64,000 nt of DNA. It comes from Chthoniobacterales bacterium. Lineage in GTDB: Bacteria > Verrucomicrobiota > Verrucomicrobiia > Chthoniobacterales > DASVRZ01. Below are positions 7,612-17,208 of the stretch, one piece after another. The notes beneath the pieces were generated by a model. It made no database searches. It worked only from the letters and a program-made list of their open reading frames with translations, and was not told the origin of the DNA. A program made the position numbers and the translations under genes. How positions within the stretch are numbered: the first letter of the stretch is position 1; every line of letters begins with the position of its first letter. Where the stretch lies: assembly GCA_039930045.1 (NCBI GenBank), contig JBDSQB010000016.1, positions 248,001 to 312,000 on the forward strand, written 5' to 3'.

Positions 7612-8741
7612 TGCATCCGCTGCTCAAAAAACTCCTCGGCCTGAACTGGCTGCTTTTCGGACTCATGCTCGCCCTGTGCATCTTCGGCGTCTTCGCCGTT
7701 TACAGCGCGACCTGGATGCGAACCGACAGAAATCTCGCCAACATCTGGACCAAACAAACGACTTGGATGCTGATCAGCCTGGCGGTTTATTTCGTGCTCG
7801 CGCTCGTCGATTATCGCTGGCTGAAATGGGGCGCTCTACCCATTTATGTGGTTGGCATTCTCTCGCTCGTGGCGGTGATTCTTTTCGGGGTGACGAGGTA
7901 TAACGCGAAAAGCTGGCTGGATCTGAAAGTAATGATGTTTCAGCCCTCGCAACTGGCCCTGATGGCTTCCATTATGGTCATTGCGCTCGTCCTGAGTCAG
8001 TTGCAGAAACTCCACCCGCTCCTGCGCATCCTCATTACCGGAGCCATCGTCGGCGCACCGTGGCTGATGATTCTCAAGCAGCCCGACCTCGGTTCGTGCA
8101 TTGTCTGGGTGCCCGTCGTCATGGCGATGTTCTTCATCGGCGGCATCCCGAAACGCTACCTGCTCACCATGCTGCTCATCGGTGCGGCGCTCATTCCCGT
8201 GGCGATTACATTCGTCTTAAAGCCGTATCAGGTCCGGCGGCTCACCACGTTTCTCCACCCCGAACAGGATAAAAGAGGCGAGGGCTGGACGATTAACCAA
8301 TCGCTCATCGCCATCGGTTCCGGTGGCTTCGAAGGCAAGGGTTTCAAGGCTCCCAATACGCAAAATGAACTCGGCTTTCTCCCGGAGACCATCGTCCACA
8401 ACGACTTTATTTTCGCAGTCATCGGCGAACAGCACGGCTTCCTGGGCGGCGCTGCTTTGGTCACGGTGTTTGGCGCACTGCTCGTCACCGGTCTCTATAT
8501 GACCTCCCAAGCTTCCGACCCGTTTGGCCTCCTCATGGGCACGGGAATTATGACGCTCATTTTCACGCATACCTTCATGAATATCGGCATGACGATTTCC
8601 GTAACGCCGATCACCGGATTGCCGCTGCCGTTCATCAGTTACGGCGGCTCGTTCGTGCTCATCATCATGGCCGGGCTCGGCATTTTGCAAAGCATCTGGA
8701 TTCATCGCGAGCCGACCGAAAAACGCCGCAGCTTGCGCTAA
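7611..8741 (+). CDS. rodA: Rod-shape determining SEDS protein RodA
   Basis: Inner-membrane glycosyltransferase that polymerises lipid II during cell elongation. The 376-residue protein has about ten hydrophobic segments and SEDS hallmarks: YSATW in the first segment, KQPDLGSC, FLHPEQD, and C-terminal GLPLPFISYGGS. The Gln-Pro-Asp motif and the absence of an FtsW-type extension favour RodA. mreBCD and PBP2 are not in the window. It shares one base with the end of the ABC ATPase gene. Confidence 0.9.
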   Translation: MHPLLKKLLGLNWLLFGLMLALCIFGVFAVYSATWMRTDRNLANIWTKQTTWMLISLAVYFVLALVDYRWLKWGALPIYVVGILSLVAVILFGVTRYNAKSWLDLKVMMFQPSQLALMASIMVIALVLSQLQKLHPLLRILITGAIVGAPWLMILKQPDLGSCIVWVPVVMAMFFIGGIPKRYLLTMLLIGAALIPVAITFVLKPYQVRRLTTFLHPEQDKRGEGWTINQSLIAIGSGGFEGKGFKAPNTQNELGFLPETIVHNDFIFAVIGEQHGFLGGAALVTVFGALLVTGLYMTSQASDPFGLLMGTGIMTLIFTHTFMNIGMTISVTPITGLPLPFISYGGSFVLIIMAGLGILQSIWIHREPTEKRRSLR

Positions 8742-8807
8742 AAATTCGGTTGAAAAAAGAGCCACCTTTTGCTTGCCAGCGCGGGATTGGATTGTTCTAC
8801 TCCTCGC

Positions 8808-9035
8808 GTGGAAGAATTCTTGGAATTTGTCATCAAAGGCCTGGTGGATTTCCCGGATGAAATCGTCATCGTCAAACACGAGGCCGATCAGCGCGTCCTC
8901 TTCAACATCCAAGTGAATCCCGAGGACGTTGGCAAAATCATCGGCAAACACGGGCAAACCATCGGTGCCATTCGCGCAGTGCTTTCCGCCGGGGCAGCGC
9001 GCCACGGATTGAAAGTCGCGGTCGAACTCATCTAA
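8808..9035 (+). CDS. khpA: KH-domain RNA-binding protein KhpA
   Basis: A 75-residue single KH domain (UPF0109). It begins EEFLEFVIKGLVDFPDE and carries the RNA-binding GxxG loop as GKIIGKHGQT near residues 45-54. The protein usually dimerises with KhpB and affects cell elongation, which fits the position after rodA. I chose GTG at 8808 because the family starts there; a TTG at 8769 would add 13 unsupported residues. Confidence 0.88.
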   Translation: MEEFLEFVIKGLVDFPDEIVIVKHEADQRVLFNIQVNPEDVGKIIGKHGQTIGAIRAVLSAGAARHGLKVAVELI

Positions 9036-9047
9036 TAGAAGGCCGTC

Positions 9048-10343
9048 ATGTCCGAGGCCGAGCAATTCTGGAAATCCCGGGCGCGGCGGGTGGCGTGGAA
9101 GCAAAATATCGCGAGCTGGCTCACGGTTTTCCTGCCAGTTTTTCTCGGGGCCGCCATCGTCGGCAGTTGCGCGATCCTCATCCTTCGCCGTCAGGAGCAA
9201 CCGCTCGTTCCGGTGATTTGGATCACGCTCGCCGTGCTGCTGACCGGCGCGCTGATTGGACTCAAACTCCAATGGAAAAAATTTTGGTCCGCAGTCGATG
9301 GCATGGTGCGGCTGGAGATTTCCATGCGCCTGCACAATGGCCTCACCGCCGCGCGCGCGGGCATTTCCGCATGGCCGCAACCTCGGGAAAATCTCACAGA
9401 CGCCCTCGACTGGCGCTGGCGAAAAGTCACGTGGCCGATTCTTGCCGGCATCGCGCTCTGGCTCGCCGCGAATCTCGTTCCCGTGCCGGGTCTGACTCGA
9501 ACCGTCGCCCGTCCACAGGAACAGCCGCCCGCCTGGGCCGAGGTGCAAACCACGATTGATGCGCTCAAGAAAGAGGACGTCGTCGAACCCGCCAGCCTCG
9601 AAAACGTGCAGGATCAGCTCGACACTTTGCGCGGTCAGGACGCGAAGGAATGGTACGACCACGCCAGTCTCGAAGCGGGCGACAACCTGCGTGCCGAGAC
9701 GGATCAGGCGATTCGCGACCTTCAAAAAAGCCTCCAAGTTTCCGCCGACACCGCCGCCAAACTGATGCAGGCCGGTGACACTCCGCTGACCGACAACGAC
9801 TTGAAAGCGATGAACCAAGCTCTGGCTGGAGCCTTGCAAAATTTGGAAAATGGCAAGCTCGCGATCAACAAGGACTTGCTGAAGAAGCTCCAAAAGATGG
9901 ACCCCAAATCGCTGAAATCGCTCAGTCCAGAGCAGCTCGCCCAGCTTCAGCAACAACTCCAAAAAGGCGCGGGTGCCTGCCAGTCCTGCCTCGCCCCCGG
10001 TCAGGGCGGGAAGAAAGCGGACTCCGTTTTCGCTGGCATGGAGAAACCCGGACAATCTGGCGGCCCGGGCGGCGGGGGTGGTCCCGCTCCACTGACTTCA
10101 AAAGCGGACACGGTCAATTTGCACACCAAGGAAACCGACACGATCAGCAACGACGACCTCACCCGCGCCCTGCCCGGCGACGTGGTTGGGTTGAGTAGCG
10201 GCGAGCATCAGGTGGATAAAAACCAGACTGCGCCCGTCACCACAGCAGGCCCCATTTCCAGTAATGGCGAAGGCGGGCAGGCCGTCTGGAAAGACAATCT
10301 CACTCCCGCCGAGCGCGCCACGCTGGGCCGCTATTTCAAATAA
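9048..10343 (+). CDS. MoxR-cluster membrane protein, unrecognised family
   Basis: A 431-residue protein. Residues 20-75 hold two membrane segments, and a third lies near 127-147. A long helical, Gln/Leu/Lys-rich region follows (about 165-325), then a CxxC pair (CQSC near 311), a Gly-rich linker and a C-terminus ending NLTPAERATLGRYFK. It ends ten bases before moxR, so it is probably part of that operon. It may be a membrane partner like those in MoxR-Bat systems, but no named domain is recognisable. Confidence 0.6.
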   Translation: MSEAEQFWKSRARRVAWKQNIASWLTVFLPVFLGAAIVGSCAILILRRQEQPLVPVIWITLAVLLTGALIGLKLQWKKFWSAVDGMVRLEISMRLHNGLTAARAGISAWPQPRENLTDALDWRWRKVTWPILAGIALWLAANLVPVPGLTRTVARPQEQPPAWAEVQTTIDALKKEDVVEPASLENVQDQLDTLRGQDAKEWYDHASLEAGDNLRAETDQAIRDLQKSLQVSADTAAKLMQAGDTPLTDNDLKAMNQALAGALQNLENGKLAINKDLLKKLQKMDPKSLKSLSPEQLAQLQQQLQKGAGACQSCLAPGQGGKKADSVFAGMEKPGQSGGPGGGGGPAPLTSKADTVNLHTKETDTISNDDLTRALPGDVVGLSSGEHQVDKNQTAPVTTAGPISSNGEGGQAVWKDNLTPAERATLGRYFK

Positions 10344-10353
10344 GCTCACTTTC

Positions 10354-11352
10354 ATGAACCACGTCACCGAATCCGAAATCACCCCGGCCTCCGCGCATTT
10401 GCAGCGACTTCGAGCCGCGTTGCAAACCGTCCTTTTCGGACAGGAAACGCTCATCGACCTCGTCATCATCGGACTGCTTTCCCGTGGGCATTTGCTGCTT
10501 GAAGGCCTTCCCGGCTTGGGCAAAACGGAACTCGTCAAAGGCCTCGCCAGCACGCTCTCGCTCGTGGCCAAGCGCGTGCAATTCACCCCCGACCTGCTTC
10601 CCGGCGACATCACAGGCAATCCCATTTTGCAGGAAATCGATGGTCAGCGACGCTTCGTTTTTCAGCCGGGGCCGCTCTTTGCCAATCTGGTTTTGGCCGA
10701 CGAAATCAATCGCGCCTCGCCGAAAACGCAGTCCGCGCTGCTGGAGGCGATGCAGGAACGGCGGGTCACCGTTCTCGGCGAGACGCATGAATTGCCCGAT
10801 CCATTTTTCGTTTTGGCGACCCAGAATCCGATCGAACTCGAGGGCACGTATCCGCTGCCCGAGGCGCAGTTGGATCGTTTTCTCTTCAAGCTCGAAGTCC
10901 GCCGCACAAGCGTGGAAGTGATCGAGCGCATCGTAAAAAACCGCGAGATCGGAATGGAACTCGCCTTGCAGCCAGTGCTGAGCCACGAGGAATTGCAGGC
11001 CGTCACCGCCATCGCGCGCCGGATTTTTCTGCCCGATGTCGTGGCGAATTACATCGCACGACTGGTCGAGGCGACACATCTCGCCGCCGGGGTGAAATAC
11101 GGTGCCAGTCCGCGCGCCGCGCTGGCTTTGGCTGCCTCCGCGAGGTCGCGCGCTCTGCTGGAGAAACGCCTCAACGCGAGCTTCGAGGACGTGCAGGCCG
11201 TGGCGGGTCCAGTGCTGCAACATCGGCTCGTGCTCGACTACAGCGCGAAGCTCGACGGCACGACTTCGAGTCAAATCGTGGCGCAATTGCTGGAGTCCGT
11301 GCCGGCGCAAAACAAAGCCGTCGCCGACATTCTGCAAGCCGCCAAAGTATGA
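10354..11352 (+). CDS. MoxR-family AAA+ ATPase
   Basis: The 332-residue product has Walker A GLPGLGKTE at residues 51-59, FTPDLLPGDITG, Walker B LVLADEIN at 112-119, and the MoxR signatures ALLEAMQER and ATQNPIELEGTYPLPEAQLDRF. MoxR ATPases act as chaperones for maturation or metal insertion and usually sit beside DUF58 and VWA genes, none of which appear here. The start at 10354 matches the family and lies after the previous stop. It overlaps the next gene (ATGA). Confidence 0.93.
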   Translation: MNHVTESEITPASAHLQRLRAALQTVLFGQETLIDLVIIGLLSRGHLLLEGLPGLGKTELVKGLASTLSLVAKRVQFTPDLLPGDITGNPILQEIDGQRRFVFQPGPLFANLVLADEINRASPKTQSALLEAMQERRVTVLGETHELPDPFFVLATQNPIELEGTYPLPEAQLDRFLFKLEVRRTSVEVIERIVKNREIGMELALQPVLSHEELQAVTAIARRIFLPDVVANYIARLVEATHLAAGVKYGASPRAALALAASARSRALLEKRLNASFEDVQAVAGPVLQHRLVLDYSAKLDGTTSSQIVAQLLESVPAQNKAVADILQAAKV

Positions 11353-13013
11353 GATTCTGGTGGCTCCTTTTTCTCTGCGCCGCCTCCGCCTGGGCTGGAT
11401 CAACGCAGACGATTCCGACGCAGGATCGAAGCGGCATTCAGATCAAAGTCGGCCAGCTTTTCGATGAGCAGCCGCGCTCGGGTTACGCTCCGCTGAAGAT
11501 CACGATCACCAACGACACGCCGTCCACGCACTCGTGGGATTTTACCTTTCAGAGCCCCGGAAACAGCTACGGCGCGAGGGGAAACACGGTCACGCTCCAG
11601 CAATCTTTTTCCGTCCCCGGCAATGGCGAGCGCGTCTTCGAAGTGCTCGTCCCGCTGGCAATCATCGGGCCGTCGCAATATGTAAACAGCTCGCTCTCGG
11701 TCCAGTCCGAGGGCTATGGAGTGAGCGCGAGCAGCATCCAACTCGCCACGAAAGGCGGTGGACGCGGTTATAGTGGTCCGGCGGTCGGTTACAGCCTGGA
11801 AATAGATCGTCAATCCGGCTCGGAGATTCGGGAGAAATTGGAAAAAGGCTCGGTCACTTTCAATGCCTCCATCGACTTTGCCCGGCTACCTGCCGACTGG
11901 CGCGCCTTGTCCGGATTCGATAAAATCTGGATCACCGGCAATGAGTGGACCGCGCTGCCTCCGGCGACGCGGCTGGCAGTCGAGCAATGGGTGGCGACGG
12001 GCGGCGTTTTGCATGTGTTTACGACTGCCGCCGCACCTTCGACGGAACGCCGCGGCTTCGGAGAAATCAAGACCGTGGAGCTGGCCGGTGCCTTCCAGAT
12101 TGCAATGGAAGTCGAACGTAACAAAGCCAGCATCAGCACGCAGTTGAGCGACGGATATCGCTCCAACTGGCCCAATAAAACGCTCGTTCCGCCCTACCGG
12201 CCCAACTCGATTTTGCTCATTGGCATCATCGCGGTTTTCGGCATCGTCGTTGGCCCGGTGAATTTCTTCATCTTTGCCCGGCGCGAGAAACGGCATCGCA
12301 TTTTCTGGACCACGCCGCTGCTCTCCATTGGTGGCGCGCTACTCGTCGGCCTCACCATTCTCGTGCAGGACGGCTTCGCTGGCTGGGGCCGGCGTCTGGC
12401 CCTGATTCATCTCCTGCCGGAGCAAAATTCCGAGGTCGTCCTGCAAGAGCAAGCCTCCCGCACCGGCCTGCTCACCGGCAGCGGATTCGAGTTTGATCGC
12501 ACTGCGCTGATCGAGCCGATCACCCTCGATAATCTGCCGCAGGCAGCCGTCTTCGATGGCACTCACATTTCCGGCAACTGGTTCAGCAGCCGCCGCATTC
12601 AAGGCCAATGGATCGCCGCCGTCCGACCGTCGCGGGCGAAGGTGCAAATCGTCAACGCCAGTGAAGTCGCCCAAGGTCAGCCGCCGAAAATTCTCTCCAG
12701 CATCGGCGCGACGCTGGACAACTTTTTCTGGGTCGATGCCACCACCAATCGCGTCTGGCACGGAACCGGGATCGGACCGGGCCAGACGGTGACGCTTTCG
12801 CCAGTCGATTCCGCCGCGATGGAGTCTCAGCTCAATCTGAGTTTGAAGGGGTTGCCCGGCCCGCGCCTAGAGGCCATGCGCCGCCAGATAACCATGCAAC
12901 CCAACTCATTTTACGCCACCGCCCGCGCACCCAAGGACGCCCTCATTTCCACGCTGTCCTCCATCCAATGGCGTGACGATCGCGTGCTCTACACCGGCCC
13001 CGTTTCTCCATGA
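11349..13013 (+). CDS. Exported membrane protein of the MoxR cluster, unrecognised
   Basis: A 554-residue protein with a signal peptide (1-16, AASAWA). A large extracytoplasmic region (17-285) contains beta-rich sequence and a region (about 175-250) that reads like a domain common in membrane proteins of this operon type. Two membrane segments follow at about 285-310 and 323-345, then a second soluble domain with VRPSRAKV. Overlaps moxR and the downstream ABC ATPase gene by four bases each, so all three are coupled. No family name can be given from sequence alone. Confidence 0.6.
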   Translation: MRFWWLLFLCAASAWAGSTQTIPTQDRSGIQIKVGQLFDEQPRSGYAPLKITITNDTPSTHSWDFTFQSPGNSYGARGNTVTLQQSFSVPGNGERVFEVLVPLAIIGPSQYVNSSLSVQSEGYGVSASSIQLATKGGGRGYSGPAVGYSLEIDRQSGSEIREKLEKGSVTFNASIDFARLPADWRALSGFDKIWITGNEWTALPPATRLAVEQWVATGGVLHVFTTAAAPSTERRGFGEIKTVELAGAFQIAMEVERNKASISTQLSDGYRSNWPNKTLVPPYRPNSILLIGIIAVFGIVVGPVNFFIFARREKRHRIFWTTPLLSIGGALLVGLTILVQDGFAGWGRRLALIHLLPEQNSEVVLQEQASRTGLLTGSGFEFDRTALIEPITLDNLPQAAVFDGTHISGNWFSSRRIQGQWIAAVRPSRAKVQIVNASEVAQGQPPKILSSIGATLDNFFWVDATTNRVWHGTGIGPGQTVTLSPVDSAAMESQLNLSLKGLPGPRLEAMRRQITMQPNSFYATARAPKDALISTLSSIQWRDDRVLYTGPVSP

Positions 13014-13966
13014 GCACGCCGCCTCCACTCCCGCCGAAACCGGTCATTTCGGTGCGCCAGCTCACGCGCAGCTTCGGTAACGTTCACGCTGTGCAGGGAC
13101 TGAGCTTCGATGTCTATGCGGGCCAGGTCGTCGGCTTCATCGGAGCCAACGGCGCGGGAAAAACGACCACCATGCGCATCATGACCACACTCGACATGCC
13201 GACATCCGGCACCGTGGAAATCTGCGGTTGCGACGTGGTAAATTTCCCCGGTGAAGTGCGCCGCCGCATCGGCTGGATGCCCGACGCCTACGGCAGTTAC
13301 GATCATATGTCGGTCGCGGAATACCTCGATTTCTACGGACGCGCCTTCGGTTTGCAAGGCGGCGCAAGGCATCAGCGGCTGCGCGAAGTGATGGCTTTCA
13401 CCGACTTGGAAATCCTCTCGGCACGTCCGGCGAACAAGCTTTCCAAGGGCCAAAACCAACGGCTCTGCCTCGCGCGAACGCTGTTGCACGATCCCGAGGT
13501 GCTCATTCTGGACGAACCCGCCGCCGGGCTCGATCCGAAGGCGCGCATCGAATTTAAGAACCTCATCCGCCTGCTCGCGGAGCAGGGGAAAACCATTTTC
13601 ATCAGCTCTCACATTCTTTCGGAACTCGCCGAAATGTGCGACACGATGCTCTTCATCGACCAGGGCCAAGTCGTGCATTTTGGCAGCGCCGCGGACCTGA
13701 AACAGCAGGACGGCGCGGCGGCGGTGATCCTGGTCACAGTCGCTGGTGACCCGAAGATTTTGGTCGAATGGATCACGCTTCAGCCCGGTCTGACACTGGT
13801 CGATGCCACTCGCGAAGGCGGTCGCATCCGGCTCGCCGGAAGCACGGACGAGGAGATCGCCGCCTGCCTGCGCCAACTCGTGAGCGACGGCATTCCGGTT
13901 CTGGATTTCCACCGCGAGCAGCGCCGTTTGGAAGATGCCTTCGTGGATATTTTGAAGGCGCAATAA
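13010..13966 (+). CDS. ABC-2 type transporter ATP-binding protein
   Basis: The 318-residue ATPase has Walker A GANGAGKTT at 45-53, a degenerate signature SKGQNQRL (normally SGGQ), Walker B VLILDEPAAGLDP and the switch region SSHILSELAEM. The C-terminal 90 residues resemble the regulatory extension of export ATPases. No ABC-2 permease follows: the next gene is on the opposite strand, so the membrane partner must be elsewhere unless the preceding membrane proteins serve. Confidence 0.9.
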   Translation: MSTPPPLPPKPVISVRQLTRSFGNVHAVQGLSFDVYAGQVVGFIGANGAGKTTTMRIMTTLDMPTSGTVEICGCDVVNFPGEVRRRIGWMPDAYGSYDHMSVAEYLDFYGRAFGLQGGARHQRLREVMAFTDLEILSARPANKLSKGQNQRLCLARTLLHDPEVLILDEPAAGLDPKARIEFKNLIRLLAEQGKTIFISSHILSELAEMCDTMLFIDQGQVVHFGSAADLKQQDGAAAVILVTVAGDPKILVEWITLQPGLTLVDATREGGRIRLAGSTDEEIAACLRQLVSDGIPVLDFHREQRRLEDAFVDILKAQ

Positions 13967-13983
13967 CAACCTGACTCGACCTG

Positions 13984-16134
13984 CTACTGCGGTCTGATCT
14001 CGACCGGACGATCCAGATATTCGCGGACGCGACGGACGAGAACCTGCGGCGGAAATGGTTTCTGGAGCACTTCCAGATGGCGGTCGATCACGCCCTGGTC
14101 GCTGATGTCGTTTTCTGAGTAACCGGAAACGTAGAGCGCCTTCATTTGCGGCTGGAGCGGCGCGAGCATCTGGACGAGCGCCGGACCGTGCATCTCGGGC
14201 ATGAGAACGTCGGTCACCACGAGGTGAATGCCGGCGGCGTCGTGCTCCTGCACCGTGCGAATCGCCGCACTTGGGCAGTCGGCGCTGAGAATGTTGTAAC
14301 CCGCGTCCTTCAGCACCGCGCAGATCAGCTCGCGAACGACTTCTTCGTCCTCCACGACGAGGATTGTCTCGAAGTTTTCAGTAGGCTCGAGTTTGGGCGC
14401 AATGGGCTGCGACACCTCGATTTCCGCGGCTTCGCACGGGAGATAAATCGAGAAGGTCGTGCCTTTGCCGATCTCTGTATCGACGGTGATCGAGCCGCCG
14501 CTCTGGCGCGTGATCCCGTAAACAGTGGCGAGCCCGAGCCCGGTGCCTTTGCCCGGTCCTTTAGTGGTAAAAAACGGCTCGAAGATGCGGTCCTTCGTTT
14601 CCTGGGTCATGCCCAGACCGGTGTCGGTGACGGCGAGAACGACAAATTTTCCAGGGTGGAGTTCCATTCCTCTCGTGGCGATTTCGTCCGCGTCGAGCAT
14701 GACGTTGCTGGTGGTGATGCTAAGTGTGCCGCCGCCGGGCATGGCGTCGCGGGCGTTCACGCCGAGGTTCAAAATGATCTGCTCGAGCTGCGTCGGATCG
14801 GCCAGAATGCGCGGTTCGTCCGCCCCGGCTTCGATGGAAATGTGGATGTGCTCGCCGATGACGCGGCGGAGGAGTTTCTCCATCTCGGCCACGAGGGCAT
14901 TCAGATCGAGCACTTTTGGCTGGAGAAGTTGCTTGCGGCTGAAGGCGAGCAACTGGCGCGTGAGACTGGCCGCCTGCTCGCCTGCTTTGCGAATGAGGCT
15001 GGCCCATTCCAGAGCGGAGCCGTCGTCTTTGAATCTGTTTACCAGCAACTCGGAGTAGCCGATAATAGCGGTGAGGAGGTTGTTGAAATCGTGCGCGATG
15101 CCGCCCGCGAGACGACCGACGGCCTCGAGTTTTTGCGCATGGCGAAGCTGCTCCTCGGTCTCGTGCAGCGCGTCCTCCGTGCGGCGAAAATTGAGGATCA
15201 ACTGCGCGAGCTTGCCAAATTCATTAGACTCGCGGCTGAGAGCCTCCAGACCCTCGGGACTTTCTGCCGCCAGATTATGCGAGATGAGGTGCAGCGGTCG
15301 GCGCACCCAATGCATGAGGCAAAAGGCGAGCACCAGAAAGAGTCCCATCGCAAAGGCAATCAGGTAATGAAACAGCCGTTCGCTGGCGCGATTTAGCTCG
15401 CGGATGATCGGTGAGTCGTGCTCTACCAGAATCTCGGCGGCCGGTTTTCCGTTCCAGCCGGCCAGGGTGCGGGAGAATCGAATGCGCCCCGACTCCTCGG
15501 CGCTGGGTTGGGCCAGGGCGTTTTGCGTGGGCACGATCTTGATCGAATACTCGGTGAAAAGCGCCATGCGGCGGATGTTTTCGTCGATCCAAAACTGGCC
15601 CACAAAGAAGCTGCCCTGCGGCGCGGTCTCGCGGAACCGGTCGCGCGACGGATGGATCGTGCCGCCGCGAATTTCCATCCAGCCCTGGGGCACTTGGATG
15701 AAGAAATGACAGGTGCGCTCCTTGGTGAACAGCGCGTCGAGCGCCTCGCGTGGGAGCGGGAGATTTTTCAGCTCGTCGGTGTAGCGATTGTTTCTCGAAA
15801 AGAAGAGCGACTGGTCCGGCCGATAGATCCAGATCGCGTTCGCGCCGTAGGTCGTGAGCGTCTCGTCGGTGAGGTTTTGATCGGCCCAGGTTTTGTCGCC
15901 TTTTTTGATCGCGAGCACCATTCCATCGGAGATCGGAGCATCCTCCACGAGCGCCTTGAGTTGGTCGCCTCGCTGCTCCAGAAACTGGTCGAAAATGCGG
16001 CTGCGCTCCGTGGCGCGCGCATCGGCGATGGCCTTAAACTTCGCCTTTTCCGATACATTCAGCGCCACCAATCCGCCGACAAAAGTCGCGACGATCAGCA
16101 GGAGCAGCAGCAGTATTTTGGATTGGATCGTCAT
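13984..16134 (-). CDS. Hybrid sensor histidine kinase with CHASE4-like sensor and receiver
   Basis: The 716-residue protein has membrane segment 1 at about 5-26, a periplasmic region (30-250) resembling CHASE4, membrane segment 2 at about 255-277 and a linker with HAMP-like features. The HisKA domain follows, with the phospho-acceptor His348 in [10 protein letters not shown]. The ATPase domain has the N-box [11 protein letters not shown] and glycine motifs DTGLGM and [13 protein letters not shown]-terminal receiver (about 590-710) has its acceptor Asp in VVTDVLMPE. No cognate regulator lies next to it. ATG at 16134 gives a clean membrane start. Confidence 0.93.
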   Translation of the reverse strand: MTIQSKILLLLLLIVATFVGGLVALNVSEKAKFKAIADARATERSRIFDQFLEQRGDQLKALVEDAPISDGMVLAIKKGDKTWADQNLTDETLTTYGANAIWIYRPDQSLFFSRNNRYTDELKNLPLPREALDALFTKERTCHFFIQVPQGWMEIRGGTIHPSRDRFRETAPQGSFFVGQFWIDENIRRMALFTEYSIKIVPTQNALAQPSAEESGRIRFSRTLAGWNGKPAAEILVEHDSPIIRELNRASERLFHYLIAFAMGLFLVLAFCLMHWVRRPLHLISHNLAAESPEGLEALSRESNEFGKLAQLILNFRRTEDALHETEEQLRHAQKLEAVGRLAGGIAHDFNNLLTAIIGYSELLVNRFKDDGSALEWASLIRKAGEQAASLTRQLLAFSRKQLLQPKVLDLNALVAEMEKLLRRVIGEHIHISIEAGADEPRILADPTQLEQIILNLGVNARDAMPGGGTLSITTSNVMLDADEIATRGMELHPGKFVVLAVTDTGLGMTQETKDRIFEPFFTTKGPGKGTGLGLATVYGITRQSGGSITVDTEIGKGTTFSIYLPCEAAEIEVSQPIAPKLEPTENFETILVVEDEEVVRELICAVLKDAGYNILSADCPSAAIRTVQEHDAAGIHLVVTDVLMPEMHGPALVQMLAPLQPQMKALYVSGYSENDISDQGVIDRHLEVLQKPFPPQVLVRRVREYLDRPVEIRPQ

Positions 16135-16185
16135 GCGTGCGCACCGGAGCAAAGGCCAGATTGAAATCTAACTCCCGACTGGCTG

Positions 16186-17061
16186 CTAGAGTCGGACGCG
16201 GTGTTCTTCGATGGCAACAATGCGGGGGTCGGCAGTGGCGGCATTGATCGTAATACGATTTTCGGTCTGGCCGCGAACGACCTTGCCGTGATTTTTCAGG
16301 GTAAAATTCACGCGATAAGTCATCACGATTTCGCCGCGACGGGAGTTCCAGGAAATTCCCAGAACAGGGCCGATGATGTATTTGCGCGAGGGCCAGCGCT
16401 GGTAGTAGCGCTTCAGGCTGCTCTCGACGATGCGACGATCGACCACGCCATTGGCGAAATACGACACGTGGTCCGCATAGAACTGCAACTCGTTATGGGT
16501 GTCGTTCCGGCTGACGGCTTTCAGGTAATTTTTGACAAACCGCACCAGCTCCACCGTCTCCATCCGCTGACTGGACTGCGATGTTTTCCGCTCCGATTGC
16601 AACACCACCGGCTGCACGCCAGACGGCTTGCTGCGCTTGGCCTTGGCTGCTGACGCGCTGGTTTTTTCTGCGGGAATTTTCTCTGGCGCAATGCTGGCGG
16701 GCGCGACGCCAGTCTCAGCTCCGATCTGCTGGGCCTCGGCGGCGACATCGATCTTCGCATCGCTTTTCAAGATTGGCTCCGCAGGCCAGTCGAGTTCCTT
16801 CGGCGGAGCCTCGTCTGGCGAACGCGGGAGCAGCCCGAGCGAACGCAGCGTGTCGTGATCTTCGCTGCCATTTTCGGCAAATCCCTTGCGCTTCTGGTAG
16901 CGACGCGTTGCTTGTTCCAACTCCGTCGAACGCTGTCCGTCGATGTCGCCGAAATACACATTGCGCCGACGGAGTTCCTCCTGCACGGCGCGGACTTGTT
17001 CATCGGCCCTCGCAGTTCCGGCGAGCAACAACAGAGTGAGAAGAAGCTTTTTGGAGATCAT
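16186..17061 (-). CDS. Periplasmic protein with peptidoglycan-binding-like and NTF2-like domains
   Basis: A 291-residue secreted protein. The signal peptide (1-20) ends TARA. Residues 22-80 look like a PG_binding_1 repeat (EEVQEELRRRN-type helix, YFGDIDG, ATRRYQKRKG). A low-complexity Ala/Pro/Lys linker spans about 95-155. Residues 165-291 resemble an SnoaL/NTF2-like fold (ETVELVRFVKNYLKAVS, then FYADHVSYF). Enzymatic residues are not recognisable. Start is ATG at 17061; an ATG at 17082 is possible. No ribosome site is evident. Confidence 0.7.
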   Translation of the reverse strand: MISKKLLLTLLLLAGTARADEQVRAVQEELRRRNVYFGDIDGQRSTELEQATRRYQKRKGFAENGSEDHDTLRSLGLLPRSPDEAPPKELDWPAEPILKSDAKIDVAAEAQQIGAETGVAPASIAPEKIPAEKTSASAAKAKRSKPSGVQPVVLQSERKTSQSSQRMETVELVRFVKNYLKAVSRNDTHNELQFYADHVSYFANGVVDRRIVESSLKRYYQRWPSRKYIIGPVLGISWNSRRGEIVMTYRVNFTLKNHGKVVRGQTENRITINAATADPRIVAIEEHRVRL

Positions 17062-17208
17062 AAGCGGATAAACTGTGTGCATGATACGGATCAAACCCGC
17101 CACGTCACGCACAGATTACGCCTGAATCCGGTAAATTGCGTGTATTGAAGATGAACAAGGCACCGAAAAACTGTATTAATCGCCGAAGCGCGGCGGGTTA
17201 CGGTCGAG

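Noticed and set aside
8217-10055. 612-codon minus-strand open frame
   Set aside because: It is antisense to rodA, khpA and the MoxR-cluster gene, has His/Gly/Glu-rich composition and no recognisable domain. It is a GC-driven shadow.
14146-15396. 416-codon plus-strand frame opposite the hybrid kinase
   Set aside because: It is antisense to well-conserved kinase motifs, is Arg/Gly/Val-rich and has no domain.
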